The position numbers and the translations under genes are program-made. From assembly GCF_001314995.1 (NCBI RefSeq), contig NZ_CP012938.1:5642001-5706000 (forward strand): a stretch of 64,000 bases of DNA, in the 5' to 3' direction. Each line of letters begins with the position of its first letter. Position 1 is the stretch's first letter. The notes under the pieces are model-generated. The model was given only the letters and a program-made list of their open reading frames with translations, made no database searches and was not told where the DNA came from. Origin of the DNA: Bacteroides ovatus. GTDB taxonomy: Bacteria; Bacteroidota; Bacteroidia; Bacteroidales; Bacteroidaceae. Positions 44,311 to 53,325 of this stretch are shown in pieces.

Positions 44311-46839
44311 TTATTTGAGTTTCTTTTTTAAGAAATCCAGTGCCTTTTCTGCTGCTTTCTCTGTCACCTTTTGTTTGATTGAATCCTTATTGGCGGTAGC
44401 GGCAGAGTCCAGTCCCAGTTTCTGTCCGAGTTTGCTGATAGCTTCATCGGCTACAGCCTCGACAGCTTGATTGGCCATGCTTTTAGTATCGACGCTGACT
44501 TTCGGAGAGGTAAATGAACCTCCGATCTTCAAGTCAAGAGTCATTAGTTTAGAGATATTGCCTACAGATGTCGGCAACTTCACTTTTCCGGAGTAGTCGA
44601 TGGTTTGATCGAGGCCTGTGCTACCGGAAAGATTCAATGTGTAGTCTCCCATCTTGATATCGAACGGTTTGGTTTCTACGCGTCCGTCTTTGATGGTGAA
44701 ATCCAGTGTCATATCTTTCACCTTCATGTCTTTCAGACTTGGCTGTTTAACGGCATCGGCTATTTCGTCGATTGCTTTCACTCCGCTCAAACTAAGATCA
44801 CGGGTGGAAAGGCTGCCATCACCTTGCATTGTATTCAGTACAGGGCTCATGGTTGCATCCAAATCTGTCAGTATATTAATACTTCCGGAGAAATTACCTT
44901 TCAGGTTTTCGAAGATAGGAGCCATCTTCTGCACCATGTCCAATTCTTTGTAAGCTTGTGCGAAACCGATATTGGAGAGTTTGAATCCGGCTTTCATTTC
45001 CGGCTTCTTTACGTTGGCAGTGGAGTAGTAGCCGTTCATGACCACGTTGCCACCCATGGTGTTCATGGAGAGGTTTTTCATATCCACTTTGCCATCTTTT
45101 ACCACAAGCTTGCCGTTCATATTATTGAAAGACATCTTATCGAATAACACCTGTTTCAGGTTAGCGTCCATTTGGAAGTCGATGTTGCGGGGAACTTCCA
45201 TAATACCCGTGGCAGCTGTAGCTACGGAGTCGGTAGACGCAGTTTCTGATGCAGTCGCTTCATCCGCAGAAGCGGCCATGAAGTCGTTCAGATTGAAATA
45301 GTTGGAACGAATATTCAGGTTTCCTTTCAATGTAGTACCTTTCAATGCGTAACCGATATAGTTTTCAAACCGACTGTCGGCTGTGATATCATTCTTTCCG
45401 ATGTTGACGGTTGTCTCGCTCAACTGGAGGTATTTCGGGGTGAAAGTGAAGAGAGACTTCTTGATTTCTACGTCCGGCATATCTTTCATTTTGAGTTTCA
45501 TACCCGTCAGTCCGATAGTACCTGAAGCTTGCATACGTTCGTATTCCTCTTTTTCGATATAGGAAAGGCGTCCTGACATTTGCATATCGGCGTCAATGGT
45601 ACCGTTCAACTCCATATCTCCAAGTGGATAGACTTGTTTTATCATACCTAAATTGAGAATCCCTTTAGCTTCAGCTTTAAAGTCCGGATCGCTGATCGGT
45701 GTTTTTACATTAGCCGTCAGGCTAAACGGATTTCCGGCAAGACGGAAACTGAAAGGATTGATATTGACCGTCGTCAGGTCGATATTTCCTCCCGGGTTCT
45801 GGACGTTGGCACTGATATTGATTTGATCCACTCCTGCCAGTAAAGCCGGATAGCGGAACATGGCATTCTTGACTTGCATATCAATGTTGAATGCAGGAAC
45901 GGTGTCGCCTTGCAAGATACCTTTGGCCGTTGCAGTAAGCGTAGCGGTTCCGTCTGTTTTCAGACTGGAGAATTCCGTTGCATAAATGGCTGGAATCAGT
46001 GACAAGATTTCCTTAAACCCGATATCGTTCGTGTTAAGTTTCAAGTCCATGTCGATAGCCGGATCTTTCAAGGCTACCCAACCGTCGATACCTGCCTGAA
46101 TGGCGTTGAGGCGGATGGTGTTGTCTTTTAATGTGTATTTGTTATTGGCAAGGTCGGCATCCACATCCATTGTTGCGGAGATATTGGCATTGGCCAGGAA
46201 AGGGATTCCATTCATCTTGTAAGTAAGTGATTTGGTTTCCGCTTCCAACTTCAGAGTAGTGCGGTCACTTCCTAAGTCTCCGGCGCAGACTGCGTTAAAG
46301 TCGCGGATATCAGCATACATCTTCCCTTGTTGATCGTCATAAATCAGGTTCATGTTTTTGATAACAAAGCGTTGTAGCTTCACTTTGAAAGGAGAAGATG
46401 CTTCTTCTTCTGAAACAGGAGCTTCGGCTGTTGCTGTTGTATCCGGTTTCATAATATCCCAGTTGGCACGTCCGTCCGGCAATACAATGGCATGTAAACG
46501 TGTATCTTCAATAAATATTTTAGAAATATCGTAACCGCTATCTCCGAAAAGAGAGAATAAGTTGACTGCGGCAGTAACTTCTCCGGCCTGTACAAGGGTG
46601 TCGTTGGCAAATTCACCAGTACCTTTTAACCAGAAATCCTCGAGAGTGACAGAAGCCTGTGGAAAGTTACGGAACAGGCTAATGTTAAGGTTCTTAAAGT
46701 CAAATTGTGCATTAAGCATCTTGTTGCCTTCTGTTTTTACAATGTCGGCTATCTTTCCCTGGAAGGCGAAAGGAAGAAGGAACATCAGAATGATGATGAC
46801 TCCTACTGTGATAGCTGCGATTTTCAAACCTTTTTTCAT
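44311..46839 (-). CDS. AsmA-family envelope protein
   Basis: This 842-residue protein has one N-terminal transmembrane anchor (IAAITVGVIIILMFLLPFAF) and a long periplasmic beta-rich region typical of AsmA/TamB-like lipid-transfer proteins. Typical segments are VTLEDFWLKGTGEFANDTL and ILNLGMIKQVYPLGDMELNG, and the conserved C-terminal AsmA region contains GNFSGSINILTDLDATMSP. AsmA relatives form bridge-like grooves that move phospholipids or affect outer-membrane assembly. The last 60 residues are Lys/Ala-rich (KQKVTEKAAEKALDFLKKKL). A -7 box (TAGTTTTG on the minus strand, 46877-46884) lies 38 bp upstream. Confidence 0.9.
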   Translation of the reverse strand: MKKGLKIAAITVGVIIILMFLLPFAFQGKIADIVKTEGNKMLNAQFDFKNLNISLFRNFPQASVTLEDFWLKGTGEFANDTLVQAGEVTAAVNLFSLFGDSGYDISKIFIEDTRLHAIVLPDGRANWDIMKPDTTATAEAPVSEEEASSPFKVKLQRFVIKNMNLIYDDQQGKMYADIRDFNAVCAGDLGSDRTTLKLEAETKSLTYKMNGIPFLANANISATMDVDADLANNKYTLKDNTIRLNAIQAGIDGWVALKDPAIDMDLKLNTNDIGFKEILSLIPAIYATEFSSLKTDGTATLTATAKGILQGDTVPAFNIDMQVKNAMFRYPALLAGVDQINISANVQNPGGNIDLTTVNINPFSFRLAGNPFSLTANVKTPISDPDFKAEAKGILNLGMIKQVYPLGDMELNGTIDADMQMSGRLSYIEKEEYERMQASGTIGLTGMKLKMKDMPDVEIKKSLFTFTPKYLQLSETTVNIGKNDITADSRFENYIGYALKGTTLKGNLNIRSNYFNLNDFMAASADEATASETASTDSVATAATGIMEVPRNIDFQMDANLKQVLFDKMSFNNMNGKLVVKDGKVDMKNLSMNTMGGNVVMNGYYSTANVKKPEMKAGFKLSNIGFAQAYKELDMVQKMAPIFENLKGNFSGSINILTDLDATMSPVLNTMQGDGSLSTRDLSLSGVKAIDEIADAVKQPSLKDMKVKDMTLDFTIKDGRVETKPFDIKMGDYTLNLSGSTGLDQTIDYSGKVKLPTSVGNISKLMTLDLKIGGSFTSPKVSVDTKSMANQAVEAVADEAISKLGQKLGLDSAATANKDSIKQKVTEKAAEKALDFLKKKLK

Positions 46840-46876
46840 TTGCTTCTATTTTAAGAGTTTGAGATATTACAAAGAG

Positions 46877-46884
46877 CAAAACTA
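46877..46884 (-). promoter_or_regulatory. -7 box of the AsmA-YciO unit
   Basis: The minus strand reads TAGTTTTG, an exact TAnnTTTG match 38 bp before the AsmA start. Confidence 0.45.
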
Positions 46885-46920
46885 ATAAAAGTTTTTGATA
46901 TAGAGGGAGAATCAGTTCTT

Positions 46921-47090
46921 TTTCTTTCGTCTTGATACGAAAGAAAAGGAACCAAAAAGAAAGAATCAAGGCTGCGTTTTTCCGACTACTCCGGTGTTTC
47001 CTCCGGCTAAAGGGCAGAAACTCGCTACGCTCAAACAGTCTGCCCTTTTTAACGCCGGAGAAACCACCTGCGCTTGACGTCGGAAAAACG
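46921..47090. repeat. Nested palindromic intergenic element
   Basis: The gap between the AsmA start and the helicase end holds a 10-bp hairpin (TTTCTTTCGT/ACGAAAGAAA, 46921-46946). It also holds a three-level nested palindrome: CGTTTTTCCGAC (46975-46986) with GTCGGAAAAACG (47079-47090); GGTGTTTCCTCCGGC (46993-47007) with GCCGGAGAAACCACC (47054-47068); and AAAGGGCAGA (47009-47018) with TCTGCCCTTT (47039-47048). The apex CTCGCTACGCTCAAACAG resembles short repeats that recur between genes in many bacterial genomes. The inner hairpin can terminate the helicase transcript. Confidence 0.75.
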
Positions 47091-47204
47091 AGGCCGGGAG
47101 GCCATGCGGGGGCACTGTTTGATGGAGATATTGTGTGTAGGATGATTTTTATGTAAGTGTGTAGATGACAAAGATGGATAGGTGCGGAGGTCGGGAAGAA
47201 TAGG

Positions 47205-49199
47205 CTATTTTTTCTTTCTAAGTTCTTCTGCAATTCTCCATTGTAAGGCGGCTTCTCCTTCTTTCCCGACTTTCAACAGAGCGTCTCCGAAGAGTTCGTG
47301 TGCACCGGCATGTTCCGGTTTCAGGCTAGTGGCCTTGTTCAGGTCGGCAATGGCACCTTCTGTGTTTTCTGTTTTTAGCCGGAGCTTTCCACGGTTATAG
47401 ACAGCTTTAAAGTTTGCCGGATAGAGGGTGACTGCAGTGTTGAAGCAGTTTTCAGCATCGAAATACTCTTTGTTGTTGAAGAGAGTGATTCCTTTGCGTA
47501 TCCAGGCATCCACATAATTAGGGTCGAGACTAAGTGCCTTGTCGTAGTTGGCGAGGGCGGCACGTGAGTCGTGTGCCTGGGTGATACATTCGTTACCCAT
47601 TAATAGATATTCGTGAGCATATTGGCGGAGGCGTTCCTGCTGTTCGCGCATTTGCTCTTTGAGTTTCTTATTCTGCTCTTTCAAGGTGTTTATGACACCA
47701 AGTTTACGTCGGATAAAACGGCGGGGAACAGATTTCTCAATATCATAGCGGGAATGAATGGCGCGGAAAAACTGTTCCAGACATTCCTCCATGTCTCCTT
47801 TGTCGAAAGCGCGTGAAGCAGCAGCGTATTGCACGTCGGCCTGCGCTTGTTTCAGAGCTTTGTCGATAGCCTGCCGGTCGTTGAAACGTCCGGCAAAGTT
47901 TACGATTTCGGGGCGGACGAAGACGTCAGCACGGTTAATAGGCTTTTTGAGCTGAATACCGTCCAGTGAGGTACAGCGGCTTAGTGCCACGTATGCTTGT
48001 CCACCTGCAAATACACCACCTGTGAAGTCGATGACTACACGGCTGAAAGTCAGTCCCTGACTCTTATGGACAGTGATGGCCCAAGCTAACCGAATGGGAT
48101 ATTGTGTGAAGCTACCTAAGACTTCTTCTTCTATTTCTTTTGTCTTTTCGTTGTAGCGATAACGGATATTGCGCCATGATTCACGCTTTACGTCACATTC
48201 TTTTCCATCGTCGGTGATAACGTAGATGGTTTCTTCTTCCTCATCAATTCCGGCAATGACACCAATGGTACCGTTTACCCACCTGCGGTCGAAATCATTT
48301 TTAATAAAGATGATTTGTGCACCGGGTTTCAGTACGAGCTCTTGTGAGGTGGGTAGACTGCTTTCGGGGAAATCTCCTTCGATGACTCCTTCAAAAGTAA
48401 TTGGGTCTCCGGGAAGTTCCGCCAGTTTCTTTTCGTTGATAGAGTCTACCGTGTCTCTACGGGTGGCCAGAGTGATATACATATCAGCTTCCGATTCTTC
48501 TATCTGGCTTCCATAACGGGTGTTCAGTAGTTGCAGATCAGCCGCTCCGGCTGTATTGTTCCGGATATGGTCGAGGACGCCGACAAAAACGGGGTCTGTT
48601 TGGCGGTATACCTTTTGAAGTTCGATGGATACCAGGTCTATCTGGCCGAATACTCTGGCAGAGAAAAAATAGGGTGTAGGATAGAAGCGGTTCAATATTT
48701 CCCGTTCGTCGTTTTTTACGACGGGCTCCAGTTGGAATACGTCGCCTACCAATAACAGTTGTTTTCCTCCGAAAGGTTCGCGCAGATTATGAGAGTATAC
48801 ACGTAGGATTCGGTCGATGGCATCAATGATATCCGCCCTTACCATTGAAATCTCGTCGATGATGACCAGTTCTATTTGTTCCAACAGCTTCCGGTGAGGC
48901 TTGGTGTATTTGAAAAATTCATGGATACGACCACGCTGGAGACTCAAGTTCGGGTCATCCGGCAGCAGCGGATAGAAAGGGAGTTTGAAGAAACTATGCA
49001 TCGTACTTCCTCCGGCATTGATAGCAGCGATGCCTGTCGGGGCGAGTACAACGTGTTTCTTTTTGGTATTTTCGCAGACGTAACGCAGGAATGTAGATTT
49101 CCCTGTACCCGCTTTCCCGGTCAGGAAAACCGATTGACGCGTATATTGAATCAGGTTCAGGGCGTCTTGAAACGCTGCGTTATTGGTGTCTACGCTCAT
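47205..49199 (-). CDS. Pif1-like DNA helicase fused to TPR repeats
   Basis: This 664-residue cytoplasmic protein is a superfamily-1B 5'-3' helicase over residues 1-430. It has Walker A FLTGKAGTGKSTFLRYV, LAPTGIAAINAGGSTMHSFF, Walker B LVIIDEISMV, VGDVFQLEPVV, and the C-terminal WAITVHKSQGLTFSRVVIDF and AYVALSRCTSLDGIQL. A coiled-coil-like stretch follows (about 490-530; NKKLKEQMREQQERLRQ). At least three TPR units then span 535-660 (ANYDKALSLDPNYVDAWIRK and similar). Pif1 helicases unwind G-quadruplexes and stalled replication structures. The TPR tail suggests a protein partner. The gene starts 2 bp after the HAD phosphatase stop. Confidence 0.93.
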   Translation of the reverse strand: MSVDTNNAAFQDALNLIQYTRQSVFLTGKAGTGKSTFLRYVCENTKKKHVVLAPTGIAAINAGGSTMHSFFKLPFYPLLPDDPNLSLQRGRIHEFFKYTKPHRKLLEQIELVIIDEISMVRADIIDAIDRILRVYSHNLREPFGGKQLLLVGDVFQLEPVVKNDEREILNRFYPTPYFFSARVFGQIDLVSIELQKVYRQTDPVFVGVLDHIRNNTAGAADLQLLNTRYGSQIEESEADMYITLATRRDTVDSINEKKLAELPGDPITFEGVIEGDFPESSLPTSQELVLKPGAQIIFIKNDFDRRWVNGTIGVIAGIDEEEETIYVITDDGKECDVKRESWRNIRYRYNEKTKEIEEEVLGSFTQYPIRLAWAITVHKSQGLTFSRVVIDFTGGVFAGGQAYVALSRCTSLDGIQLKKPINRADVFVRPEIVNFAGRFNDRQAIDKALKQAQADVQYAAASRAFDKGDMEECLEQFFRAIHSRYDIEKSVPRRFIRRKLGVINTLKEQNKKLKEQMREQQERLRQYAHEYLLMGNECITQAHDSRAALANYDKALSLDPNYVDAWIRKGITLFNNKEYFDAENCFNTAVTLYPANFKAVYNRGKLRLKTENTEGAIADLNKATSLKPEHAGAHELFGDALLKVGKEGEAALQWRIAEELRKKK

Positions 49200-49201
49200 A
49201 A

Positions 49202-49987
49202 TCAGATAATACCAAAATGCTTCATTGCCTTGCTGATGCCATCCTCGTCGATGGGAGCTGTCACATAATCGGCAGCGGCTTTCACATCCTCTTTGGCTTG
49301 TCCCATGGCTACTCCGATGGCTGCATGGCGGAGCATGCTGATGTCATTTCCTCCGTCTCCGAAAGCCATGGTATCTTCGAGTTTAATATCAAAATAGCGG
49401 ATTATTTCATCAATGCCCTTTTGCTTGGTGTCTCCTTTGGCGGTCACATCGGCAAATGCAGGATACCATCGGCCTATCTCGCAGGTAGGAATAGACGGAC
49501 GGATTTCTTTTTCTTCCTCTTCCGTGATAAAGGGTGTCATTTGGATGACTTCCTTACTGGTTGCCTCCTCGAAAGATACAGTCGGAATCACATTCACGTG
49601 CAGGAAATCATAGAATATCTTTTTCACCATGTCATTGGGCTGGCAAACGGAAATGTTGTGTTCCTCTACAAAGATACAGGGAACGCCTTTTTTCTCGCAG
49701 AAATCTCCCATCGCTTTTACTTCGTCCTGGGGGATGGCACTTTTATAGATTACCTGTTCCCCGACAAAGCAGTAAGCCCCGTTCATGGTGATATATCCAT
49801 CAATCAGATTCCGGTCTTGCAATTCGGAGAGGTTGTTGATAATGGCTTTCGGACGTCCCGTAGCGATAAATATCTTCAGTCCTTTTGCACGGGCGGCTTC
49901 CAGTGCCTCAATGGTAGACGACGGGATGCGGTGAGTTTCAAAACTGACCAATGTTCCGTCTATATCAAAAAATAATGCTTTCGTCAT
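49202..49987 (-). CDS. HAD-superfamily (Cof-type) sugar phosphatase, BT4131 orthologue
   Basis: This 261-residue HAD phosphatase has motif 1 ALFFDIDGTLV (nucleophile Asp8, acid/base Asp10), motif 2 IFIATGRPKAI, and motif 3/4 Lys and FGDGGNDISMLRHAAIGVAM. A C2-type cap lies between. Sequence and length match my memory of B. thetaiotaomicron BT4131, a structurally characterised hexose-phosphate phosphatase, with only scattered substitutions. It is the first gene of a two-gene unit with the Pif1-TPR helicase. A full promoter lies just upstream. Confidence 0.95.
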   Translation of the reverse strand: MTKALFFDIDGTLVSFETHRIPSSTIEALEAARAKGLKIFIATGRPKAIINNLSELQDRNLIDGYITMNGAYCFVGEQVIYKSAIPQDEVKAMGDFCEKKGVPCIFVEEHNISVCQPNDMVKKIFYDFLHVNVIPTVSFEEATSKEVIQMTPFITEEEEKEIRPSIPTCEIGRWYPAFADVTAKGDTKQKGIDEIIRYFDIKLEDTMAFGDGGNDISMLRHAAIGVAMGQAKEDVKAAADYVTAPIDEDGISKAMKHFGII

Positions 49988-50009
49988 AAATTCTTTTTTG
50001 AATGGAGTA

Positions 50010-50040
50010 CAAAAGTACTATTTTTCTATGTAAATAGCAA
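50010..50040 (-). promoter_or_regulatory. Promoter of the HAD-helicase unit
   Basis: The minus strand has TACTTTTG (50010-50017) and a TTGC element (TTG at 50038-50040), spaced as in the Bacteroides -33/-7 consensus. This is the best-formed promoter in the window. Confidence 0.6.
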
Positions 50041-50187
50041 TTAGGAGATTTCTCTTATGCTTTTTTTAAGTCTCTACTCTTATCGATAGGAACACAATTA
50101 TTTAAAAGTGCCTAATAAAATGATTAATTATAATAGGTTCCTTTATTCTTTTGACTAAAAAAGTTTCCCAAGCATGGCATCAAGTCT

Positions 50188-50523
50188 TTATTCTTCTAAC
50201 GAATTCTCCTTATACTTCTCTCCATAGAGTTGCTGGTACTCCTTTTGGAAACGGTCATAAACACTTTGTGCATACGCTTTTTGTCCAAGTTTCTTGAGTG
50301 CTTTTATTTTGAAAGTCAATGCCGTTTCGCTCATTCCGTCAAACGAGAAAAGCACGTCGGACAATACGATAACCTTTCTGGGTTCATTATTCGCTTCTAC
50401 GATAGGAAGCAGTTTCTCGATGATCCGGATGAAAAGTTCGTCATGGTTAATTTTGATATTGCCAAACCATTCGTAATGTACAAAAGTAGGCAGTAAGGTG
50501 CCTCGTTGCAGCAGGCCGATAAA
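50188..50523 (-). pseudogene. Headless C-terminal fragment of a BTAD/SARP-like regulator
   Basis: On the minus strand an open frame of 111 residues runs from an in-frame TGA at 50524-50526 to the stop at 50188-50190. It lacks a usable upstream start. It reads like the C-terminal end of a regulator: LFIRIIEKLLPIVEANNEP, then LTFKIKALKKLGQKAYAQSV and YDRFQKEYQQLYGEKYKE. The last pattern resembles the helical repeats of bacterial transcriptional-activator (BTAD) domains of SARP-type regulators. I see no other part of the gene nearby, so it is probably a decayed remnant. The assignment to BTAD is tentative; the rest of the 49988-50666 gap shows only the HAD promoter. Confidence 0.6.
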
Positions 50524-50666
50524 TCAGAATCCTAATTATTAATGGGATGGCAATTATGCTTCTTTCTGTTTTAATAAGACGGGATATTGCAGAACTTGAT
50601 AAAACTAACAGTCTGTCCGGATATTCCCTTGGGGAGATTTAATCGGGCTTTAAAAATCTTGAATCA

Positions 50667-51656
50667 ATGAAACAAATAAAATATTTATCCTTTATCCCTT
50701 TTCTAGCTCTTCTCTGCTTGATGACGGGATGTGAAAATGACAAAGATGTGTATTACCCTTATGTCAATGTTCCGCTTACTACGCACAATCCGGTGCTCGT
50801 TGAGGGAGAAGTCCTGCATATCGGTATTGGTTTGGACGGTGTGAATTATCGTGTAGAGAGTGATAATGAGGATGTGGTGACTGCCGAGGTGGTTGGCAAC
50901 GAGATACTGTTGACAGGCAGTGACATAGGTAGCACCATCGTTCGTCTTTCGGATGATAGCTACAATCGTGCTCTCATGACGGTTGAAGTACGTAAACTTC
51001 AGGAACTGACACTCGAATCGCTCCCGGAGGGAGTGGAAGTATTGCGTCTGGATAATGACGGTGTTATTCTTCGTGAAATGAAAATACTGACCGGTAATGG
51101 CGGTTATACCGTTAAATCTCTGAATGAAGGGGTAGCTACTGTGGCAATCTCCGGCACTACAGTAACTGTTACTGTGGTAGGTGACGGTGGTACAACTATT
51201 ACTGTGACCGACCAGGAAAAGGAAAGCCGTTCCATAGATTTATGGGTACCGCTCAATCTTGACGACCCGACGCCACGTATTTATTGGGATGGTTATCGTG
51301 CCGATATTAACACGGCCGGAGTTTCCAGTACCGGATCTTATGCGACGCCAAAAGATATGTACTGGTATCAACAAAACGGTGAAGTGAAAGATACATATTA
51401 TGTCTACTTTAACGGTGGTTGGGCAAACAATTTAAATTGTGTGAATGCTGCCAACCGTAATCCGAAGTTTGAAACGACTATCAATGACACTAAGACTTCG
51501 TATACAGACAAAGCAGCCTCTGCCGTTAAACTGACCGAGTTTATTTTGGAAAAACGTATCGGTACAGGTCCGACGAGCCATCCGCATATCTATTTCATCT
51601 CTTTAAAAACAGAAGATGGTAAGCGTGGATTTATAGTGCATCGTTGGAATGAATAA
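50667..51656 (+). CDS. Secreted lipoprotein with Ig-like (BIG2-type) domains, function unknown
   Basis: This 329-residue lipoprotein has lipobox LMTGC. Two Ig-like repeats follow: VESDNEDVVTAEVVGNEILL with GSTIVRLSD, then SLNEGVATVAISGTTVTVTV with GGTTITVTDQE. The alternation of ATV/VTV strands is characteristic of BIG2 folds. The C-terminal 110 residues (DPTPRIYWDGYRADINTAGV onward) form a separate domain I do not recognise. A terminator follows (51700-51734). It stands alone between a decayed regulator and the aminotransferase gene. Confidence 0.75.
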   Translation: MKQIKYLSFIPFLALLCLMTGCENDKDVYYPYVNVPLTTHNPVLVEGEVLHIGIGLDGVNYRVESDNEDVVTAEVVGNEILLTGSDIGSTIVRLSDDSYNRALMTVEVRKLQELTLESLPEGVEVLRLDNDGVILREMKILTGNGGYTVKSLNEGVATVAISGTTVTVTVVGDGGTTITVTDQEKESRSIDLWVPLNLDDPTPRIYWDGYRADINTAGVSSTGSYATPKDMYWYQQNGEVKDTYYVYFNGGWANNLNCVNAANRNPKFETTINDTKTSYTDKAASAVKLTEFILEKRIGTGPTSHPHIYFISLKTEDGKRGFIVHRWNE

Positions 51657-51699
51657 TAAAGACAAATAGGTTCTTAGTTTTTTTTCAGGGTATGAATAT

Positions 51700-51734
51700 G
51701 AGGGTCGGATGCTGTATTGCTCCGGCCCTCTATG
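51700..51734 (+). terminator. Terminator after the Ig-like lipoprotein
   Basis: GAGGGTCGGA (51700-51709) pairs with TCCGGCCCTC (51721-51730) with one G-U pair. The stem is followed by TATGTTTTG. Confidence 0.6.
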
Positions 51735-51790
51735 TTTTGATAGAGCATACAAAATTAGAGGCTGCCTTTCGGTAATACCACGAAAACAAC

Positions 51791-51798
51791 TATCTTTG
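51791..51798 (+). promoter_or_regulatory. -7 box of the aminotransferase gene
   Basis: TATCTTTG is an exact TAnnTTTG match, 42 bp before the ATG at 51841 and downstream of an in-frame ATG at 51709. This favours the later start. Confidence 0.5.
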
Positions 51799-51840
51799 CT
51801 AACTGTTTATTATACACATAACCTAACAATATTATGCAGT

Positions 51841-53013
51841 ATGAACTATAATTTTGATGAAATAATAAACCGTCATGGTACAGATTCCGTAAAATGGGAT
51901 GCAGTAGAGAATCGTTGGGGACGCAATGACCTGATTCCAATGTGGGTAGCTGATATGGATTTCCGCACAGCTCCTTTTGTCATAGAGGCTTTGAAAAAAC
52001 GCCTGGAGCATGAAGTACTCGGATATACATTTGCTTGCAAAGAATGGTCGGAGTCTATTATTAACTGGGTGAAGGAGCGCCATGGTTGGGCAATCCGTGA
52101 AGAGATGTTGACTTTCACTCCCGGTATTGTTCGCGGCTTGGCTTTTGTGATCCACTGCTTTACGCAAAAAGGAGATAAGATAATGGTAATGCCCCCTGTT
52201 TATCATCCTTTCTTTTTAGTCACTCAAAAGAATGAACGTGAAGTGGTATTCAGCCCGTTAGTCCTGAAAGATGAACAATATTATATTGATTTCAACCGCT
52301 TCCGTCAAGATATTCAAGGATGCAAATTGCTTATTCTAAGCAACCCCCATAACCCGGGTGGACGTGTATGGACCAAAGAGGAACTGTCTCAAATAGCCGA
52401 CATCTGCTATGAAAGCGGCACATTGGTTATCTCTGACGAGATTCATGCTGACTTAACCCTACCTCCATACAAACATCCTACCTTTGCTTTGATTTCAGAG
52501 AAGGCACGGATGAACTCTCTTGTCTTTATGTCTCCCAGCAAGGCATTCAACATGCCGGGATTGGCTAGTTCTTATGCAATTATTGAGAACGACGAACTTC
52601 GTCACCGTTTCCAGACATATATGGAAGCAAGCGAGTTTAGCGAAGGACATCTCTTTGCTTATTTAAGTGTAGCAGCTGCTTACAGTCATGGTACAGAATG
52701 GCTGGACCAAGTGGTAGCATATATTAAAGGAAATGTGGATTTCACTGAAACGTATTTGAAAGAACATATTCCTGCTATCAAGATGATCCGTCCGCAAGCC
52801 TCTTACTTGATCTTTCTGGATTGCCGCGCATTGGGACTCAATCAGGAAGAACTGAACCGTCTTTTTGTAGAAGATGCTCATCTGGCGCTGAATGATGGAA
52901 CAACATTCGGTAAGGAAGGCGAGGGATTTATGCGGTTGAACGTTGCTTGTCCACGTGCTACGCTGGAAAAAGCATTGAAACAGTTGGAGCAGGCTGTAAT
53001 GGATTTAAAATAG
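51841..53013 (+). CDS. PatB/MalY-type PLP-dependent C-S lyase or aminotransferase
   Basis: This 390-residue fold-type I PLP enzyme shows RNDLIPMWVADMDFRTAPFV, GYTFACKEWSESIINWVKER, LLILSNPHNPGGRVWTKEEL and VISDEIHADLTLPPYKHPTF. The PLP lysine is in SPSKAFNMPGLASSYAI. Members (MalY, PatB) cleave cystathionine or similar C-S bonds and some act as aminotransferases. The start at 51841 (MNYNFDEIINRHGTDSVKWD) fits the family N-terminus; the upstream extension crosses the promoter. A terminator-like hairpin is not clear; the gene ends facing the 22-bp array. Confidence 0.93.
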   Translation: MNYNFDEIINRHGTDSVKWDAVENRWGRNDLIPMWVADMDFRTAPFVIEALKKRLEHEVLGYTFACKEWSESIINWVKERHGWAIREEMLTFTPGIVRGLAFVIHCFTQKGDKIMVMPPVYHPFFLVTQKNEREVVFSPLVLKDEQYYIDFNRFRQDIQGCKLLILSNPHNPGGRVWTKEELSQIADICYESGTLVISDEIHADLTLPPYKHPTFALISEKARMNSLVFMSPSKAFNMPGLASSYAIIENDELRHRFQTYMEASEFSEGHLFAYLSVAAAYSHGTEWLDQVVAYIKGNVDFTETYLKEHIPAIKMIRPQASYLIFLDCRALGLNQEELNRLFVEDAHLALNDGTTFGKEGEGFMRLNVACPRATLEKALKQLEQAVMDLK

Positions 53014-53127
53014 TCTTTTAAGTCCATTCCCCGGTTCGGAAATAAAATCAATCCGTTCAGGGGATGAAGCTATATTTCCTGTCTCACTCTTGCTTTTTAC
53101 TATTTAATTTTGTATCTTTAGTGCTTC

Positions 53128-53325
53128 TCATCTTCCCAAAGACAGGTAATCATATTACAAAGTGACCAATATCATCTTATAAGGTGATATTGGTCACCTT
53201 GCAATGTGCCTATTGTCCCATTGTAACGGGACGACTTACCGACTGCATAAAAAACTACTAATCTCTGTACTGAAAACCCTTAATCTTTGCACTGAAAAGT
53301 CTTAAGTACAAGATTGAAAAAGTAG
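53128..53325. repeat. Second 22-bp-register palindromic array
   Basis: Nine successive 22-bp units fill the gap between the convergent aminotransferase and GH106 genes. Units at 53128, 53150, 53172, 53194 and 53216 share a core close to the palindrome TCAYCTTRYAARGTGA. Units at 53260 and 53282 share AATCTYTGYACTGAAAA and fall in the same register. Because neighbouring cores are self-complementary, a 13-bp perfect stem also forms (GTGACCAATATCA, 53162-53174, with 53185-53197). No coding frame is evident in the 53014-53359 gap. Confidence 0.75.

Noticed and set aside
46712..47233. A 173-codon minus-strand frame across the AsmA start and palindromic repeat
   Set aside because: It reads through the repeat (FERSEF-type translation) and overlaps the AsmA gene in another frame; such frames are common artefacts of this repeat.
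50230..50496. Plus-strand frame of 88 codons
   Set aside because: It is the antisense shadow of the minus-strand regulator fragment and shows no protein-like features.
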